A stretch of 64,000 bases of DNA from NCBI RefSeq assembly GCF_019799925.1, contig NZ_JABGCG010000003.1, forward strand, positions 124,001 through 188,000, given 5' to 3'. Shown here piece after piece: positions 38,467 through 47,383 of the stretch (position 1 is its first letter; each line of letters opens with the position of its first letter). Made by a program: the position numbers and the translations under genes. The notes below the pieces were generated by a model. It saw nothing but the letters and a program-made list of their open reading frames with translations. It was not told the DNA's origin and searched no databases. This DNA is from Blastococcus sp. CPCC 205250. Lineage in GTDB: Bacteria; Actinomycetota; Actinomycetes; Mycobacteriales; Geodermatophilaceae.

Positions 38467-38733
38467 ATGTCGCGTCCCACGCTGGCCCCCGTTCCCACGA
38501 CCGCCGCAGGCTCCCGTGGCCGTCACCGGCTCGACCGGCCCTCCGGCGTGCGCGCCAGCGACCTGCCCGGCGTCCGCGAGCGGCTCGCCCAGCGCGAGAC
38601 CACCGACCGGCCCCGCAGCGCGTTCCTCCGGTGGCTGACCACCAGCGCCCCGGCCGGCCGGCACACGTGGTCGTTCCTGGCCGGCTCCGGCGGCCGCCCG
38701 CGCACCGCGTTCGCGATCATCCTCAGCCTGTGA
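38467..38733 (+). CDS. Small basic hypothetical protein
   Basis: 88 residues, ATG at 38467 with GAGAGAGG upstream. The protein is Arg/Ser/Thr/Pro-rich with a short hydrophobic C-terminus (RTAFAIILSL). I do not recognise it and see no clear domain or signal peptide. A hairpin terminator begins four bases after its TGA, on the same strand, and its codons are G/C-rich in third positions, both of which argue that it is transcribed. It interrupts the otherwise minus-strand coaE-rpsA pair. Confidence 0.55.
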   Translation: MSRPTLAPVPTTAAGSRGRHRLDRPSGVRASDLPGVRERLAQRETTDRPRSAFLRWLTTSAPAGRHTWSFLAGSGGRPRTAFAIILSL

Positions 38734-38736
38734 CCT

Positions 38737-38758
38737 GAGGCCCCGCCACCGGGGCCTC
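38737..38758 (+). terminator. Hairpin terminator for the small hypothetical gene
   Basis: A 9-bp stem (GAGGCCCCG/CGGGGCCTC) with a CCAC loop lies immediately after the stop at 38733. Confidence 0.72.
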
Positions 38759-38806
38759 ACCTCGGCCACGTGTCCCCCGGGCCGCCGTCGCGCGCCCCCC
38801 GGACAG

Positions 38807-38844
38807 CACGGAGGCCCAGGACCATCCGGTCCTGGGCCTCCGTG
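38807..38844 (-). terminator. rpsA hairpin terminator
   Basis: A perfect 17-bp stem (CACGGAGGCCCAGGACC and its complement) with an ATCC loop lies 48 bases downstream of the rpsA stop. Confidence 0.82.
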
Positions 38845-38892
38845 GCCGAACTGTCAGCTCACCGCCGTGAGCTCACCCCAGCGGTGTGCTGG

Positions 38893-40356
38893 TCACTCCC
38901 CGCCGGCGAGCTTGGCCCGCAGCGCGGCGAGGGCCTCGTCGCTGGCCAGCGTGCCGCCGGACGAGTCCGTCTGCTCGACGTCGCCACCGGAGGAGTAGTT
39001 CCCACCGGCGGCGGCCTCGGCGTCGGCCTCCTTGGCAGCGGCGATCTGCTTGCGGTGCGCCTCGTAGCGCGCCTGCGCCTCGGCGTACTGCTTCTCCCAC
39101 GTCTCGCGGGCCTCGTCGTAGCCCTCGAGCCACTCGCCGGTCTCCGGGTCGAAGCCCTCGGGGTAGATGTAGTTCCCCTGCTCGTCGTACGACGCGGACA
39201 TGCCGTACAGAGCCGGGTCGAACACGTCCTCCTCGCCGACGACGCCCTCGTTGGCCTGCTTGAGCGACAGCGAGATGCGACGGCGGTCCAGGTCGATGTC
39301 GATGACCTTGACGAGGATCTCGTCGCCGACCTGCACGACCTGCTCCGGGATCTCCACGTGGCGCTCGGCCAGCTCGGAGATGTGGACCAGGCCCTCGATG
39401 CCCTCGTCGACGCGGACGAACGCACCGAAGGGCACCAGCTTGGTGACCTTGCCGGGCACGACCTGGCCGATCTGGTGGGTCCGGGCGAACTGACGCCACG
39501 GGTCCTCCTGCGTCGCCTTCAGCGACAGGGAGACGCGCTCGCGGTCCAGGTCGACGTCGAGGACCTCGACGGTGACCTCCTGGCCGACCTCGACGACCTC
39601 GGACGGGTGGTCGATGTGCTTCCAGGACAGCTCGGAGACGTGCACCAGGCCGTCGACGCCACCCAGGTCCACGAAGGCGCCGAAGTTGACGATCGAGGAG
39701 ACGACGCCGGTCCGGACCTGGCCCTTGGCGAGCTTGTTGAGGAACTCGCTGCGGACCTCGGACTGCGTCTGCTCCAGCCACTGGCGACGGGAGAGGACGA
39801 CGTTGTTGCGGTTCTTGTCGAGCTCGATGATCTTCGCCTCGAGCTCGCGGCCCACGTAGGGCTGCAGGTCGCGGACGCGGCGCATCTCGACCAGCGAGGC
39901 GGGGAGGAACCCGCGCAGGCCGATGTCGAGGATGAGACCGCCCTTGACGACCTCGATGACGGTGCCGGTGACGACCTCGTCGGCTTCCTTCTTCGCCTCG
40001 ATCGTGCCCCAGGCGCGCTCGTACTGTGCGCGCTTCTTGGACAGGATCAGGCGGCCTTCCTTGTCCTCCTTCTGGAGGACGAGGGCTTCCACCTCGTCGC
40101 CGACCTTGACGACCTCGTTGGGGTCGACGTCGTGCTTGATGGACAGCTCGCGCGAGGGGATGACGCCCTCGGTCTTGTAGCCGATGTCCAGCAGCACCTC
40201 ATCGCGGTCGACCTTGACGATGACGCCTTCGACGATGTCGCCGTCGTTGAAGTACTTGATCGTCAGGTCGATGGCGGCGAGGAAGTCCTCGGCGGTGCCG
40301 ATGTCGTTCACCGCGACCTGCGGGGTGCTGGAAGGACGGACCTGGGTGGAGGTCAT
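38893..40356 (-). CDS. rpsA: 30S ribosomal protein S1
   Basis: 487 residues from the ATG at 40356, although the frame stays open upstream. Four S1 RNA-binding repeats are seen at about residues 33-110, 120-185, 205-275 and 290-360. The third and fourth are the best conserved ([22 protein letters not shown] and [23 protein letters not shown]). The C-terminal about 120 residues are acidic, Gln/Ala-rich and variable, as in actinobacterial S1. It binds mRNA on the small subunit. Lower bias and richer Lys codons than its neighbours fit a highly expressed gene. Confidence 0.96.
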   Translation of the reverse strand: MTSTQVRPSSTPQVAVNDIGTAEDFLAAIDLTIKYFNDGDIVEGVIVKVDRDEVLLDIGYKTEGVIPSRELSIKHDVDPNEVVKVGDEVEALVLQKEDKEGRLILSKKRAQYERAWGTIEAKKEADEVVTGTVIEVVKGGLILDIGLRGFLPASLVEMRRVRDLQPYVGRELEAKIIELDKNRNNVVLSRRQWLEQTQSEVRSEFLNKLAKGQVRTGVVSSIVNFGAFVDLGGVDGLVHVSELSWKHIDHPSEVVEVGQEVTVEVLDVDLDRERVSLSLKATQEDPWRQFARTHQIGQVVPGKVTKLVPFGAFVRVDEGIEGLVHISELAERHVEIPEQVVQVGDEILVKVIDIDLDRRRISLSLKQANEGVVGEEDVFDPALYGMSASYDEQGNYIYPEGFDPETGEWLEGYDEARETWEKQYAEAQARYEAHRKQIAAAKEADAEAAAGGNYSSGGDVEQTDSSGGTLASDEALAALRAKLAGGE

Positions 40357-40490
40357 GTGGTCGAGTGCTCCGGACGGGGGGTGCGTAGGGACAGGACGTC
40401 CCGCGGCCGGGTGACCGCGGGGAGCGGGGAGACCGGCGCGCGCGAATCCCCCGTGGAGGGACAGCGTTGACAGACCTCTGGCGCTCCCCC

Positions 40491-40520
40491 ATGGTACGGA
40501 GCCCGCGGGGGTCAGGTCCA
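40491..40520 (-). promoter_or_regulatory. Candidate rpsA promoter
   Basis: On the minus strand TGGACC (40515-40520) and TACCAT (40491-40496) are separated by 18 bases, a plausible housekeeping sigma -35/-10 pair about 140 bases upstream of the rpsA start. No experimental support. Confidence 0.4.
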
Positions 40521-40596
40521 CCTGGGTCCGGGACCGTCCCGCGCCCCGGCGTGTCACGCTCCCGGGTGATGAGGCACCTCTCGTGAGCACCCCGTC

Positions 40597-41445
40597 GTGA
40601 GCGGACCACCGCTCCCCCTCGGCCCCGACGGCTACCCGGCCCCGGGCGGCGTCGCCCGCCGCCGCGCGGATGAGACCGAGTCGGTGCGCGCCAACCGCCG
40701 CTGGTGGGACGCCGCGGCGCCGGCCTACCTCGCCGAGCACGGCGCGGACCTCGGGGACGTCGACTTCCTGTGGTGTCCCGAGGGGCTGCGCGAGGGCGAC
40801 GCCCACCTGCTGGGCGACGTCGCCGGCCGCCGCGTGCTGGAGGTCGGCTGCGGGTCCGCGCCCTGCGCCCGCTGGCTCCGCCGGGCCGGGGCCGACGTGC
40901 TGGCCCTCGACCTGTCGGCCGGCATGCTGGCCCGCGCCGCGCAGCTCAACCGGGCGACCGGCCTGCCCGTCCCCCTGCTGCAGGCCGACGTCGGCGCGCT
41001 GCCGCTGGCCGGCGCGTCGGTGGACGTCGTCTGCTCGGCGTTCGGCGGGCTGCCGTTTGTCGCCGACGTCGAGGGGGCGCTGCGCGAGGTGGCGCGGGTG
41101 CTGCGGCCCGGCGGGCGCTTCGTCGCCTCGGTTAACCACCCGATGCGCTGGCCGCTGCCGGACTCCCCCGACCCGGCCGACCTGACCGTGACGTCGTCCT
41201 ACTTCGACCGGACCCCGTACGTGGAGACCGACGACGAGGGGCGGGCGACGTACGTCGAGCACCACCGCACGGTCGGCGACTGGGTACGCGCGGTGGTCGG
41301 CGCCGGCCTGGTCCTGGACGACCTGGTCGAGCCCGAGTGGACGCCGGGCCGCACGCAGGAGTGGGGGCAGTGGTCCCCGGCCCGCGGGGCGCTGGTCCCC
41401 GGGACGCTCGTCCTGGTCACCCACCGTCCCTGGACCTCGACCTGA
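40597..41445 (+). CDS. Class I SAM-dependent methyltransferase
   Basis: 282 residues, GTG start. The SAM-binding motif I is [15 protein letters not shown] (about residues 80-94) and the acidic end of strand 2 is in [11 protein letters not shown]. Motif II/III segments are [14 protein letters not shown] and [16 protein letters not shown]. This is the UbiE/Methyltransf_11 type; the substrate is unknown. The N-terminal [21 protein letters not shown] segment is common in an actinobacterial subgroup. It is divergent from rpsA and convergent with polA. Confidence 0.88.
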   Translation: MSGPPLPLGPDGYPAPGGVARRRADETESVRANRRWWDAAAPAYLAEHGADLGDVDFLWCPEGLREGDAHLLGDVAGRRVLEVGCGSAPCARWLRRAGADVLALDLSAGMLARAAQLNRATGLPVPLLQADVGALPLAGASVDVVCSAFGGLPFVADVEGALREVARVLRPGGRFVASVNHPMRWPLPDSPDPADLTVTSSYFDRTPYVETDDEGRATYVEHHRTVGDWVRAVVGAGLVLDDLVEPEWTPGRTQEWGQWSPARGALVPGTLVLVTHRPWTST

Positions 41446-41587
41446 GGTTAGGGGTCAGACCCCCGGGCTGTCGCAGTGTTCCTCCTGGTCCCGCGGCGCT
41501 CCGGCACCGCAGGAGCACGAGCGCCGCCGCAGGAGTGCGAGGAACGCCCGCAACGAGCGCGGAGCGGTGCCGCGGGACGGCTGCGTC
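41446..41587. repeat. Repeat-rich intergenic segment between methyltransferase gene and polA
   Basis: 142 bases with no gene. A small GGGGT/ACCCC hairpin sits at 41451-41464. Further right, CCGCAGGAG occurs twice about 22 bases apart, and GTCCCGCGGC near the left is answered by GCCGCGGGAC near the right. It may act as the terminator of one or both convergent genes or be a copy of a dispersed element; I cannot tell which. Confidence 0.45.
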
Positions 41588-44326
41588 TCAGTGCGCGGCG
41601 GCGTCCCAGCTGGCCCCGAAGCCCACCGACACCTCCAGCGGCACCGACAGCTCCGCGGCGCCGGCCATCTCCCGGCGGACCAGGGCCTCCAGCGCCTCCC
41701 GCTCCCCCGGCGCCACCTCGAGTACGAGCTCGTCGTGGACCTGCAGCAGCATCCGCGACGCCAGGCCCTCGGCGGCGATGGCCTGTTCGACCCGCAGCAT
41801 CGCGACCTTGATGACGTCGGCGGCCGACCCCTGGATGGGGGCGTTGAGGGCCATGCGCTCGGCCATCTGCCGGCGCTGCCCGTTGTCGCTGGTCAGGTCG
41901 GGCAGGTACCGGCGCCGGCCCAGCGTGGTCTCGGTGTAGCCGGTCTTCCGGGCGTCGTCCACGACGGTGTCGAGGTAGTCGCGGATGCCGCCGAAGCGCT
42001 CGAAGTAGGCGTTCATCTGCTCGCGCGCCTCCTCGACGGAGATGCGCAGCTGCCCGGACAGCCCGTAGGCGCTCAGCCCGTAGGCCAGGCCGTAGCTCAT
42101 CGCCTTGATCCGGCGGCGCATCTCCGGGTCGACCTGCTCGATCGGGATGTCGAACGCCCGCGACGCCACGAAGCTGTGCAGGTCCTCCCCCGACATGAAG
42201 GCCTCGATGAGGCCCTCGTCGCCGGAGAGGTGCGCCATGATCCGCATCTCGATCTGGCTGTAGTCGGCGGTCATCAGCGACTCGAAGCCGCTGCCGACCA
42301 CGAAGGCCTGCCGGATGCGACGCCCCTCGGCGGTGCGGATCGGGATGTTCTGCAGGTTCGGGTCGGTCGAGGACAGCCGGCCGGTGGCCGCGATCGTCTG
42401 CTGGAAGGTCGTGTGGATGCGGCTGCCGTCGTCGACCATCGGGATGAGGCCGTCGATGACCGTGCGCAGTCGGGTCACGTCGCGGTGGCGGAGCAGGTGC
42501 TCGAGGAACGGGTGCCCGGTCGAGGCCAGCAGCGAGGTCAGTGCCTCGGCGTCGGTCGTGTACCCGGATTTGATCTTCTTGGTCTTCGGCAGGCCCAGCT
42601 CGTCGAAGAGCACGGCCTGCAGCTGCTTGGGCGAGCCGAGGTTCACCTCGCGGCCGATGACGGCGTAGCACTCGGCGGCCGCGGCGGCGACGCCCTCGGC
42701 GAACTCCTTCTGCAGGTCCTGCAGAAAGTCCAGGTCCGCCGCGATGCCGCGGAACTCCATGGCGGCCAGGACCCGGGTCAGCGGCAGCTCGATCCCGCCG
42801 AGCAGGCCGTCCCCGCCGCGCTGGCCGAGCAGCTGCTCCAGGGCGTCGGAGAGGTCGTTGACCGCCACGGCCTTGAGGACGTCGGCGTGCGCGGCCTCCG
42901 CGGCCAGGTCGGCCTCGCTCGGGCCCAGCCCGTCCAGGGTCAGCTGGCCCTCGGGCGCGGCGGAGTCCTTGAGCTCGCGGCGCAGGTAGCGCACCGCCAG
43001 GTCGCCGAGGTCGAACGAGCGCTGGCCGGGGTTGGTCAGGTATGCGGCGAGCGCGGTGTCACTGACGAGACCCTGCACCTCCCAGCCGCGGGCCCACACG
43101 GCCAGCAGCGGGCCCTTCACGTCGTGCGCCACCTTGGGCCGGTCGGGGTCGGCCAGCCAGGCGGCGAGGGCCTGCTCGTCGGCCGCGTCGAGGTCGGGGC
43201 CGACGTCGACGGAGGTGGCGTGGTCGTCACCGGCCGCGACGGCGATCGCGGTCAGCTCGCCGGTGCCCCGACCCCAGGTGCCCCGGAAGACCAGGCCGGT
43301 CCGGCCGCGGGCGTGCGCGTCCAGCCAGGCGCCCAGCCCGCCGGGCTCGACGACGTCCTCGGTGACGTCGAAGCCGCCCTCCACCTCGGGCTCGGCGCTG
43401 GTGAGGGTGGCGAACAGCCGGTCGCGCAGCACGCGGAACTGGAGGTTGTCGAAGAGGGTGTGCACCTCGTTGCGGTCCCAGGCCTGGACGGCGAGGTCGG
43501 TCGGGCCCACCTCCAGGGGCACCGAACGGTCGAGCTCGGTCAGCCGGCGGTTCTGCAGCACCGAGGACAGGTGCTCGCGCAGCTTCTCGCCGACCTTGCC
43601 CTTCACGGTGTCGACCTGGTCGACCAGCGCGTCGAGCGAGCCGTACTCGCGCACCCACTTGGCGGCGGTCTTCTCCCCCACGCTCGGGATGCTCGGCAGG
43701 TTGTCGCTGGGGTCGCCGCGCAGCGCGGCGAAGTCCGGGTACTGCCGCGGGGTCAGGCCGTACTTGGTCTCCACCTCCTCGGGCGTGAAGCGGGTCAGGT
43801 CCGAGACGCCCTTGCGCGGGTACAGGACGGTGACGTGCTCGTTCACCAGCTGCAGCGCGTCCCGGTCGCCGGTGCAGATCAGCACGTCCATGCCGGCGTC
43901 GACCGCCTGCACGGTCAGCGTGGCGATGACGTCGTCGGCCTCGTAGTTCTCTGCGGTGATGACCGGCACGTGCAGCGCGGCGAGCACCTCCTGGATGAGG
44001 CTCACCTGGCCGCGGAAGTCGGTGGGGCTCTCCGACCGGTTGGCCTTGTACTCGGCGTAGATCTCGCTGCGGAACGTCTTGCGGCCGACGTCGAAGGCGA
44101 CGGCCAGGTGCGAGGGCGCCTCGTCGCGCAGGACGTTGATCAGCATCGACGTGAAGCCGTACACCGCGTTGGTCGGCTGCCCGGTCGTGGTGGAGAAGTT
44201 CTCGACCGGGAGCGCGAAGAAGGCGCGGTAGGCCAGCGAGTGCCCGTCGAGCAGCAGAAGGCGGGGACGCGGCCCGCCCGGGGTCGGGGGGGCGTCGGGC
44301 GCGGAGGTGGTCACCGGTGCGGACAT
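41588..44326 (-). CDS. polA: DNA polymerase I
   Basis: 912 residues from the ATG at 44326. It has a 5'-3' exonuclease domain (about 20-310; LLLLDGHSLAYRAFFALP, ENYEADDVIATL, LRGDPSDNLPSIPSVGEKTA), a degenerate 3'-5' exonuclease domain without the DxE metal-binding motif, and a family A polymerase domain. Polymerase motif A is MTADYSQIEMRIMAHLSGD, the O-helix is RRRIKAMSYGLAYGLSAYG, and motif C is LLQVHDELVLEV. It is therefore predicted to lack proofreading, as in other actinobacterial PolA proteins. Its role is Okazaki fragment maturation and repair. Confidence 0.96.
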   Translation of the reverse strand: MSAPVTTSAPDAPPTPGGPRPRLLLLDGHSLAYRAFFALPVENFSTTTGQPTNAVYGFTSMLINVLRDEAPSHLAVAFDVGRKTFRSEIYAEYKANRSESPTDFRGQVSLIQEVLAALHVPVITAENYEADDVIATLTVQAVDAGMDVLICTGDRDALQLVNEHVTVLYPRKGVSDLTRFTPEEVETKYGLTPRQYPDFAALRGDPSDNLPSIPSVGEKTAAKWVREYGSLDALVDQVDTVKGKVGEKLREHLSSVLQNRRLTELDRSVPLEVGPTDLAVQAWDRNEVHTLFDNLQFRVLRDRLFATLTSAEPEVEGGFDVTEDVVEPGGLGAWLDAHARGRTGLVFRGTWGRGTGELTAIAVAAGDDHATSVDVGPDLDAADEQALAAWLADPDRPKVAHDVKGPLLAVWARGWEVQGLVSDTALAAYLTNPGQRSFDLGDLAVRYLRRELKDSAAPEGQLTLDGLGPSEADLAAEAAHADVLKAVAVNDLSDALEQLLGQRGGDGLLGGIELPLTRVLAAMEFRGIAADLDFLQDLQKEFAEGVAAAAAECYAVIGREVNLGSPKQLQAVLFDELGLPKTKKIKSGYTTDAEALTSLLASTGHPFLEHLLRHRDVTRLRTVIDGLIPMVDDGSRIHTTFQQTIAATGRLSSTDPNLQNIPIRTAEGRRIRQAFVVGSGFESLMTADYSQIEMRIMAHLSGDEGLIEAFMSGEDLHSFVASRAFDIPIEQVDPEMRRRIKAMSYGLAYGLSAYGLSGQLRISVEEAREQMNAYFERFGGIRDYLDTVVDDARKTGYTETTLGRRRYLPDLTSDNGQRRQMAERMALNAPIQGSAADVIKVAMLRVEQAIAAEGLASRMLLQVHDELVLEVAPGEREALEALVRREMAGAAELSVPLEVSVGFGASWDAAAH

Positions 44327-44408
44327 CGCCCGCGATCCTAGGTGCGGCGACCGACAGTCCGAGGCCCCCCGACCGGAGCGGCCCGGGCCCCGGCTAGCGT
44401 CCCGGCGC

Positions 44409-44813
44409 GTGATCCCCGCACCGCCGTCCTGGATCCCGGCCGGCCAGAGCAGCCCGCTCGACGACAAGCTCGGCATCCGCATCACCGACTTCGACCCCGA
44501 CCGGACGGTCGCGACGATGCCGGTCGAGGGCAACGAGCAGCCCTACGGCCTCCTGCACGGGGGCGCCACGTGCGCGCTCGTGGAGGCGGTGGGCTCGTGG
44601 GCGGCGGCGCTGAACGCCGGGCCGCAGCGCCGCGTCGTGGGCATCGAGCTCAACGCCAGTTACCTGCGGGCGGCCACGTCGGGCACCGTCACCGCCGTCG
44701 CCACGCCCGTGCGCCGCGGCCGGAGCCTCTCGACGTTCCTGGTGGAGGTCACCGACGACGGCGGCCGGGTCACCGCCACCGCGCGGCTGACCTGCATGAC
44801 GCTGGACGGCTGA
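44409..44813 (+). CDS. PaaI-type hotdog-fold thioesterase
   Basis: 134 residues from the GTG at 44409. The catalytic segment QPYGLLHGGATCALVEAVGSWAA has the HGG turn and the Glu/Ala helix of PaaI-like thioesterases, followed by GIELNASYLRAATSGTVTAVATPVRRGRSL. It hydrolyses small acyl-CoA or aryl-CoA thioesters in the cytosol; the substrate is unknown. It is divergent from polA (82 bases) and upstream of the liv operon by 183 bases. The complete fold here contrasts with the truncated thioesterase near 33.5 kb. Confidence 0.88.
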   Translation: MIPAPPSWIPAGQSSPLDDKLGIRITDFDPDRTVATMPVEGNEQPYGLLHGGATCALVEAVGSWAAALNAGPQRRVVGIELNASYLRAATSGTVTAVATPVRRGRSLSTFLVEVTDDGGRVTATARLTCMTLDG

Positions 44814-44996
44814 CCGCTCCCGGGGGTCGCCCGGCGGGAGCACCGGGGGTGCGCCGGCGACGGCGCTGGTGGCGACGGCGAGCCGGGCTGGACAGGACGG
44901 CTGTGTCGCGGAACGGTCACAGCTGATCGGGTACGGAACGGTTGTGCAACATCCCTGGGTTACCTTCCACGCTCCACTCACACGCAGGGAGCACGC

Positions 44997-46361
44997 GTGA
45001 CGCACGCGCCAGAGCGCGTCCGGCGGGAAGACCCCCGCCGGACGCCGTCCCCCTCCTCGGGGCGGGCCGGTACCCCCGGCCACCGATCGTCCGCCGGTCG
45101 GCGCACCCTCCTGAGGCTGCTGCTGGTCACCTTCTTCGGCCTCGCCATCGCCGCGCTGACGCCCGGCGTCGCCTCGGCCGTGGGCGAGCAGGTCCGCGGG
45201 ACGCTCACCACGGGGGCCACCGGGCCCATCGCCGGGGTGACGATCACCGTCGAGACCGCCGACGGCCAGGAGGTCGGTGAGGGCGAGACCGACGAGCGCG
45301 GCCGCTTCTCCGTCCCGGTGCCCGGCCCCGGCGAGTACGTCGTCACCCTCGACACCGACTCGCTGCCGGAGAACGTCACGGTCGGCTCCGCCGGCGACAC
45401 CCGGACGGTCACCGTCGAGCCCAACGGACGGGAACCGGTCAACTTCGGCCTGTCCGACGGTCAGCGGGGCAGCGGCAGCGACCGCATCCTCGCCGTCCAG
45501 CTGTTCGTCGACGGCCTGCGGTTCGGCCTGCTGATCGCCATCAGCGCGGTCGGCCTGTCGCTGATCTTCGGGACGACGGGGCTGACCAACTTCGCCCACG
45601 GCGAGCTGGTCACGATCGGCGCGATCGTCGCCTTCTACCTCAACGTCGACGCCGACATCCCCCTGCTGGCCGCCGCGGTCATCGCGGTGGTCATCGGCGG
45701 GCTCGTCGGCGCCCTGAACGAGCTCGCGCTGTGGCGGCCGCTGCGCCGGCGCGGCACCGGCCTGGTCGCGGCGCTGGTCGTCTCGATCGGCCTGTCCCTC
45801 GCCGTCCGCTACGTGATCCAGACGGTGTACGGCGGGCGGTCCAACCCCTACCTGGACTACCAGTCGCAGCGGGCCCGCGACTACGGCACCTTCGCGCTCA
45901 CCGACCGCGACCTGGCCTCGATCGTCATCTCGCTGGTCGTCCTGCTCGCCGTGGCGCTCATGCTCCAGCGCAGCCGGATCGGCAAGGCGATGCGCGCGGT
46001 CGCCGACAACCGCGACCTCGCGGCCTCCTCGGGCATCGACGTGAACCGCGTCATCCTCGTCGTCTGGGTCATGGGCGGCGCCCTCGCCGCGCTCGGCGGC
46101 GTGCTGCTCGGGCTGTCGGACCAGGTCCAGTGGGACATGGGCTTCCGCCTGCTGCTGCTCATGTTCGCCGGGGTGACGCTGGGCGGCCTCGGGACCGCCT
46201 ACGGCGCCCTCGTCGGCAGCGTCATCGTCGGCGTCTTCGTGCAGATGTCCACGCTCGTCATCCGCGACGACATGAAGTACGTCGGAGGGCTGCTGCTCTT
46301 GATCCTCATCCTCGTCGTCCGGCCCCAGGGCATCCTGGGCAGCCGAGCCCGGATCGGCTGA
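44997..46361 (+). CDS. livH: LivH-type branched-chain amino acid ABC permease with exported N-terminal domain
   Basis: 454 residues against about 290-310 for a normal LivH. Residues 1-36 are basic; 37-58 form a hydrophobic segment ending in an AxA-like ASA at 59-61. Residues about 63-152 look like a carboxypeptidase-regulatory/SdrD-type beta-sandwich (GTLTTGATGPIAGVTITVETADGQEVGEGETDERGRFSVPV, PGEYVVTLDTDSLP). The permease proper starts near 163 and contains GLSLIFGTTGLTNFAHGELV, the EAA-like region MRAVADNRDLAASSGIDVNRV and the final VVRPQGILGS. GTG start. It is the first gene of livHMGF; the next start is six bases after its stop. Confidence 0.92.
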   Translation: MTHAPERVRREDPRRTPSPSSGRAGTPGHRSSAGRRTLLRLLLVTFFGLAIAALTPGVASAVGEQVRGTLTTGATGPIAGVTITVETADGQEVGEGETDERGRFSVPVPGPGEYVVTLDTDSLPENVTVGSAGDTRTVTVEPNGREPVNFGLSDGQRGSGSDRILAVQLFVDGLRFGLLIAISAVGLSLIFGTTGLTNFAHGELVTIGAIVAFYLNVDADIPLLAAAVIAVVIGGLVGALNELALWRPLRRRGTGLVAALVVSIGLSLAVRYVIQTVYGGRSNPYLDYQSQRARDYGTFALTDRDLASIVISLVVLLAVALMLQRSRIGKAMRAVADNRDLAASSGIDVNRVILVVWVMGGALAALGGVLLGLSDQVQWDMGFRLLLLMFAGVTLGGLGTAYGALVGSVIVGVFVQMSTLVIRDDMKYVGGLLLLILILVVRPQGILGSRARIG

Positions 46362-46366
46362 CCGTC

Positions 46367-47383
46367 ATGGGAGAGCTCCTCGACGCGTTCCAGCTGGGCG
46401 TCCGCGCGATGTTCGCCTACCAGGCGGTGTTCTTCGCCCTCCTGGCCATCGGGCTGAACCTGCACTTCGGGTACACCGGACTGCTCAACTTCGGGCAGAT
46501 CGCCTTCGCGATGGTCGGCGGCTACGGCATCGCCATCTCCGTCGCCCAGTGGGACCTGCCCTTCTGGGTCGGCGTCGTCGTCGGCCTGGGGGCGGCGGTC
46601 ATCCTCGCGCTGCTGCTGGGCCTGCCCACGCTGCGGCTGCGGGCCGACTACCTCGCGATCGTGACGATCGCCTCCGCAGAGGCGTTGCGACTGCTGTTCC
46701 GGTCCGTGGGCTCCTCGGAGATCACCGGCAGCACCTCGGGCCTGTTCGACTACAACAGCAGCTTCTTCAGCCTCTGCCCGTGGTCGGTCAGCGGGCGGTT
46801 CGACATCCTCGGCACCCGGTGGCGTGGCAGCGAGCTGTGGGTCATCACCATCGGGTGGTCCATCGTGCTGCTGGCCTGCCTGCTGGTCTGGGCGCTCATG
46901 CGCAGCCCGTGGGGCCGCGTGCTGCGGGCCGTCCGCGAGGACGAGGACGCCGCCCGCGCCCTGGGCAAGAACGTCTACGCGTTCAAGATGCAGTCGCTGG
47001 TCCTCGGCGGGGTCTTCGGCGCGCTGGGCGGGATGATCTACGCGGTCGGCACCGGCTCCCAGAACCCGGACCAGTACCAGAACGCCAACACGTTCCTCGC
47101 CTACGGCGCCCTGATCCTCGGCGGCGCGGCCCGCGTCCTCGGACCGGTCATCGGCGCGATGCTGCTCTGGTTCATCATCGCGTTCTCCGACAGCGCACTC
47201 GCCGCACTCGTCAGCGGGGACAACTCGTTCTTCGGCCTGTTCGAGTGGGGCGACCTGCTGTCGACCACCGACATCGCCTACATCCGGTTCATCATCATCG
47301 GGCTGGGCCTGATGCTCCTCATGATCTTCCGGCCCCAGGGCATCCTGGGTGACCGACGAGAGGTGATGCTCGATGCCCGCTGA
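46367..47383 (+). CDS. livM: LivM-type branched-chain amino acid ABC permease
   Basis: 338 residues. Features are LLAIGLNLHFGYTGLLNFGQIAFAMVGGYG, the EAA-like loop RVLRAVREDEDAARALGKNVYAFKMQSLVLGG, GGAARVLGPVIGAMLLWFI and the final IFRPQGILGDRREV. It pairs with LivH to form the membrane channel. A longer-than-usual extracytoplasmic loop follows GSTSGLFDYNSSFFSLCPW, with one cysteine. The last codons overlap livG by 11 bases in a different frame. Confidence 0.94.
   Translation: MGELLDAFQLGVRAMFAYQAVFFALLAIGLNLHFGYTGLLNFGQIAFAMVGGYGIAISVAQWDLPFWVGVVVGLGAAVILALLLGLPTLRLRADYLAIVTIASAEALRLLFRSVGSSEITGSTSGLFDYNSSFFSLCPWSVSGRFDILGTRWRGSELWVITIGWSIVLLACLLVWALMRSPWGRVLRAVREDEDAARALGKNVYAFKMQSLVLGGVFGALGGMIYAVGTGSQNPDQYQNANTFLAYGALILGGAARVLGPVIGAMLLWFIIAFSDSALAALVSGDNSFFGLFEWGDLLSTTDIAYIRFIIIGLGLMLLMIFRPQGILGDRREVMLDAR

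Noticed and set aside
41588..44326. PolA 3'-5' exonuclease domain as an unusual loss
   Set aside because: The missing metal-binding residues are standard for actinobacterial PolA, so this is not a special finding.
44938..44966. Promoter for the liv operon (TACCTT near 44961)
   Set aside because: No convincing -35 at a proper distance; too weak to list as a feature.
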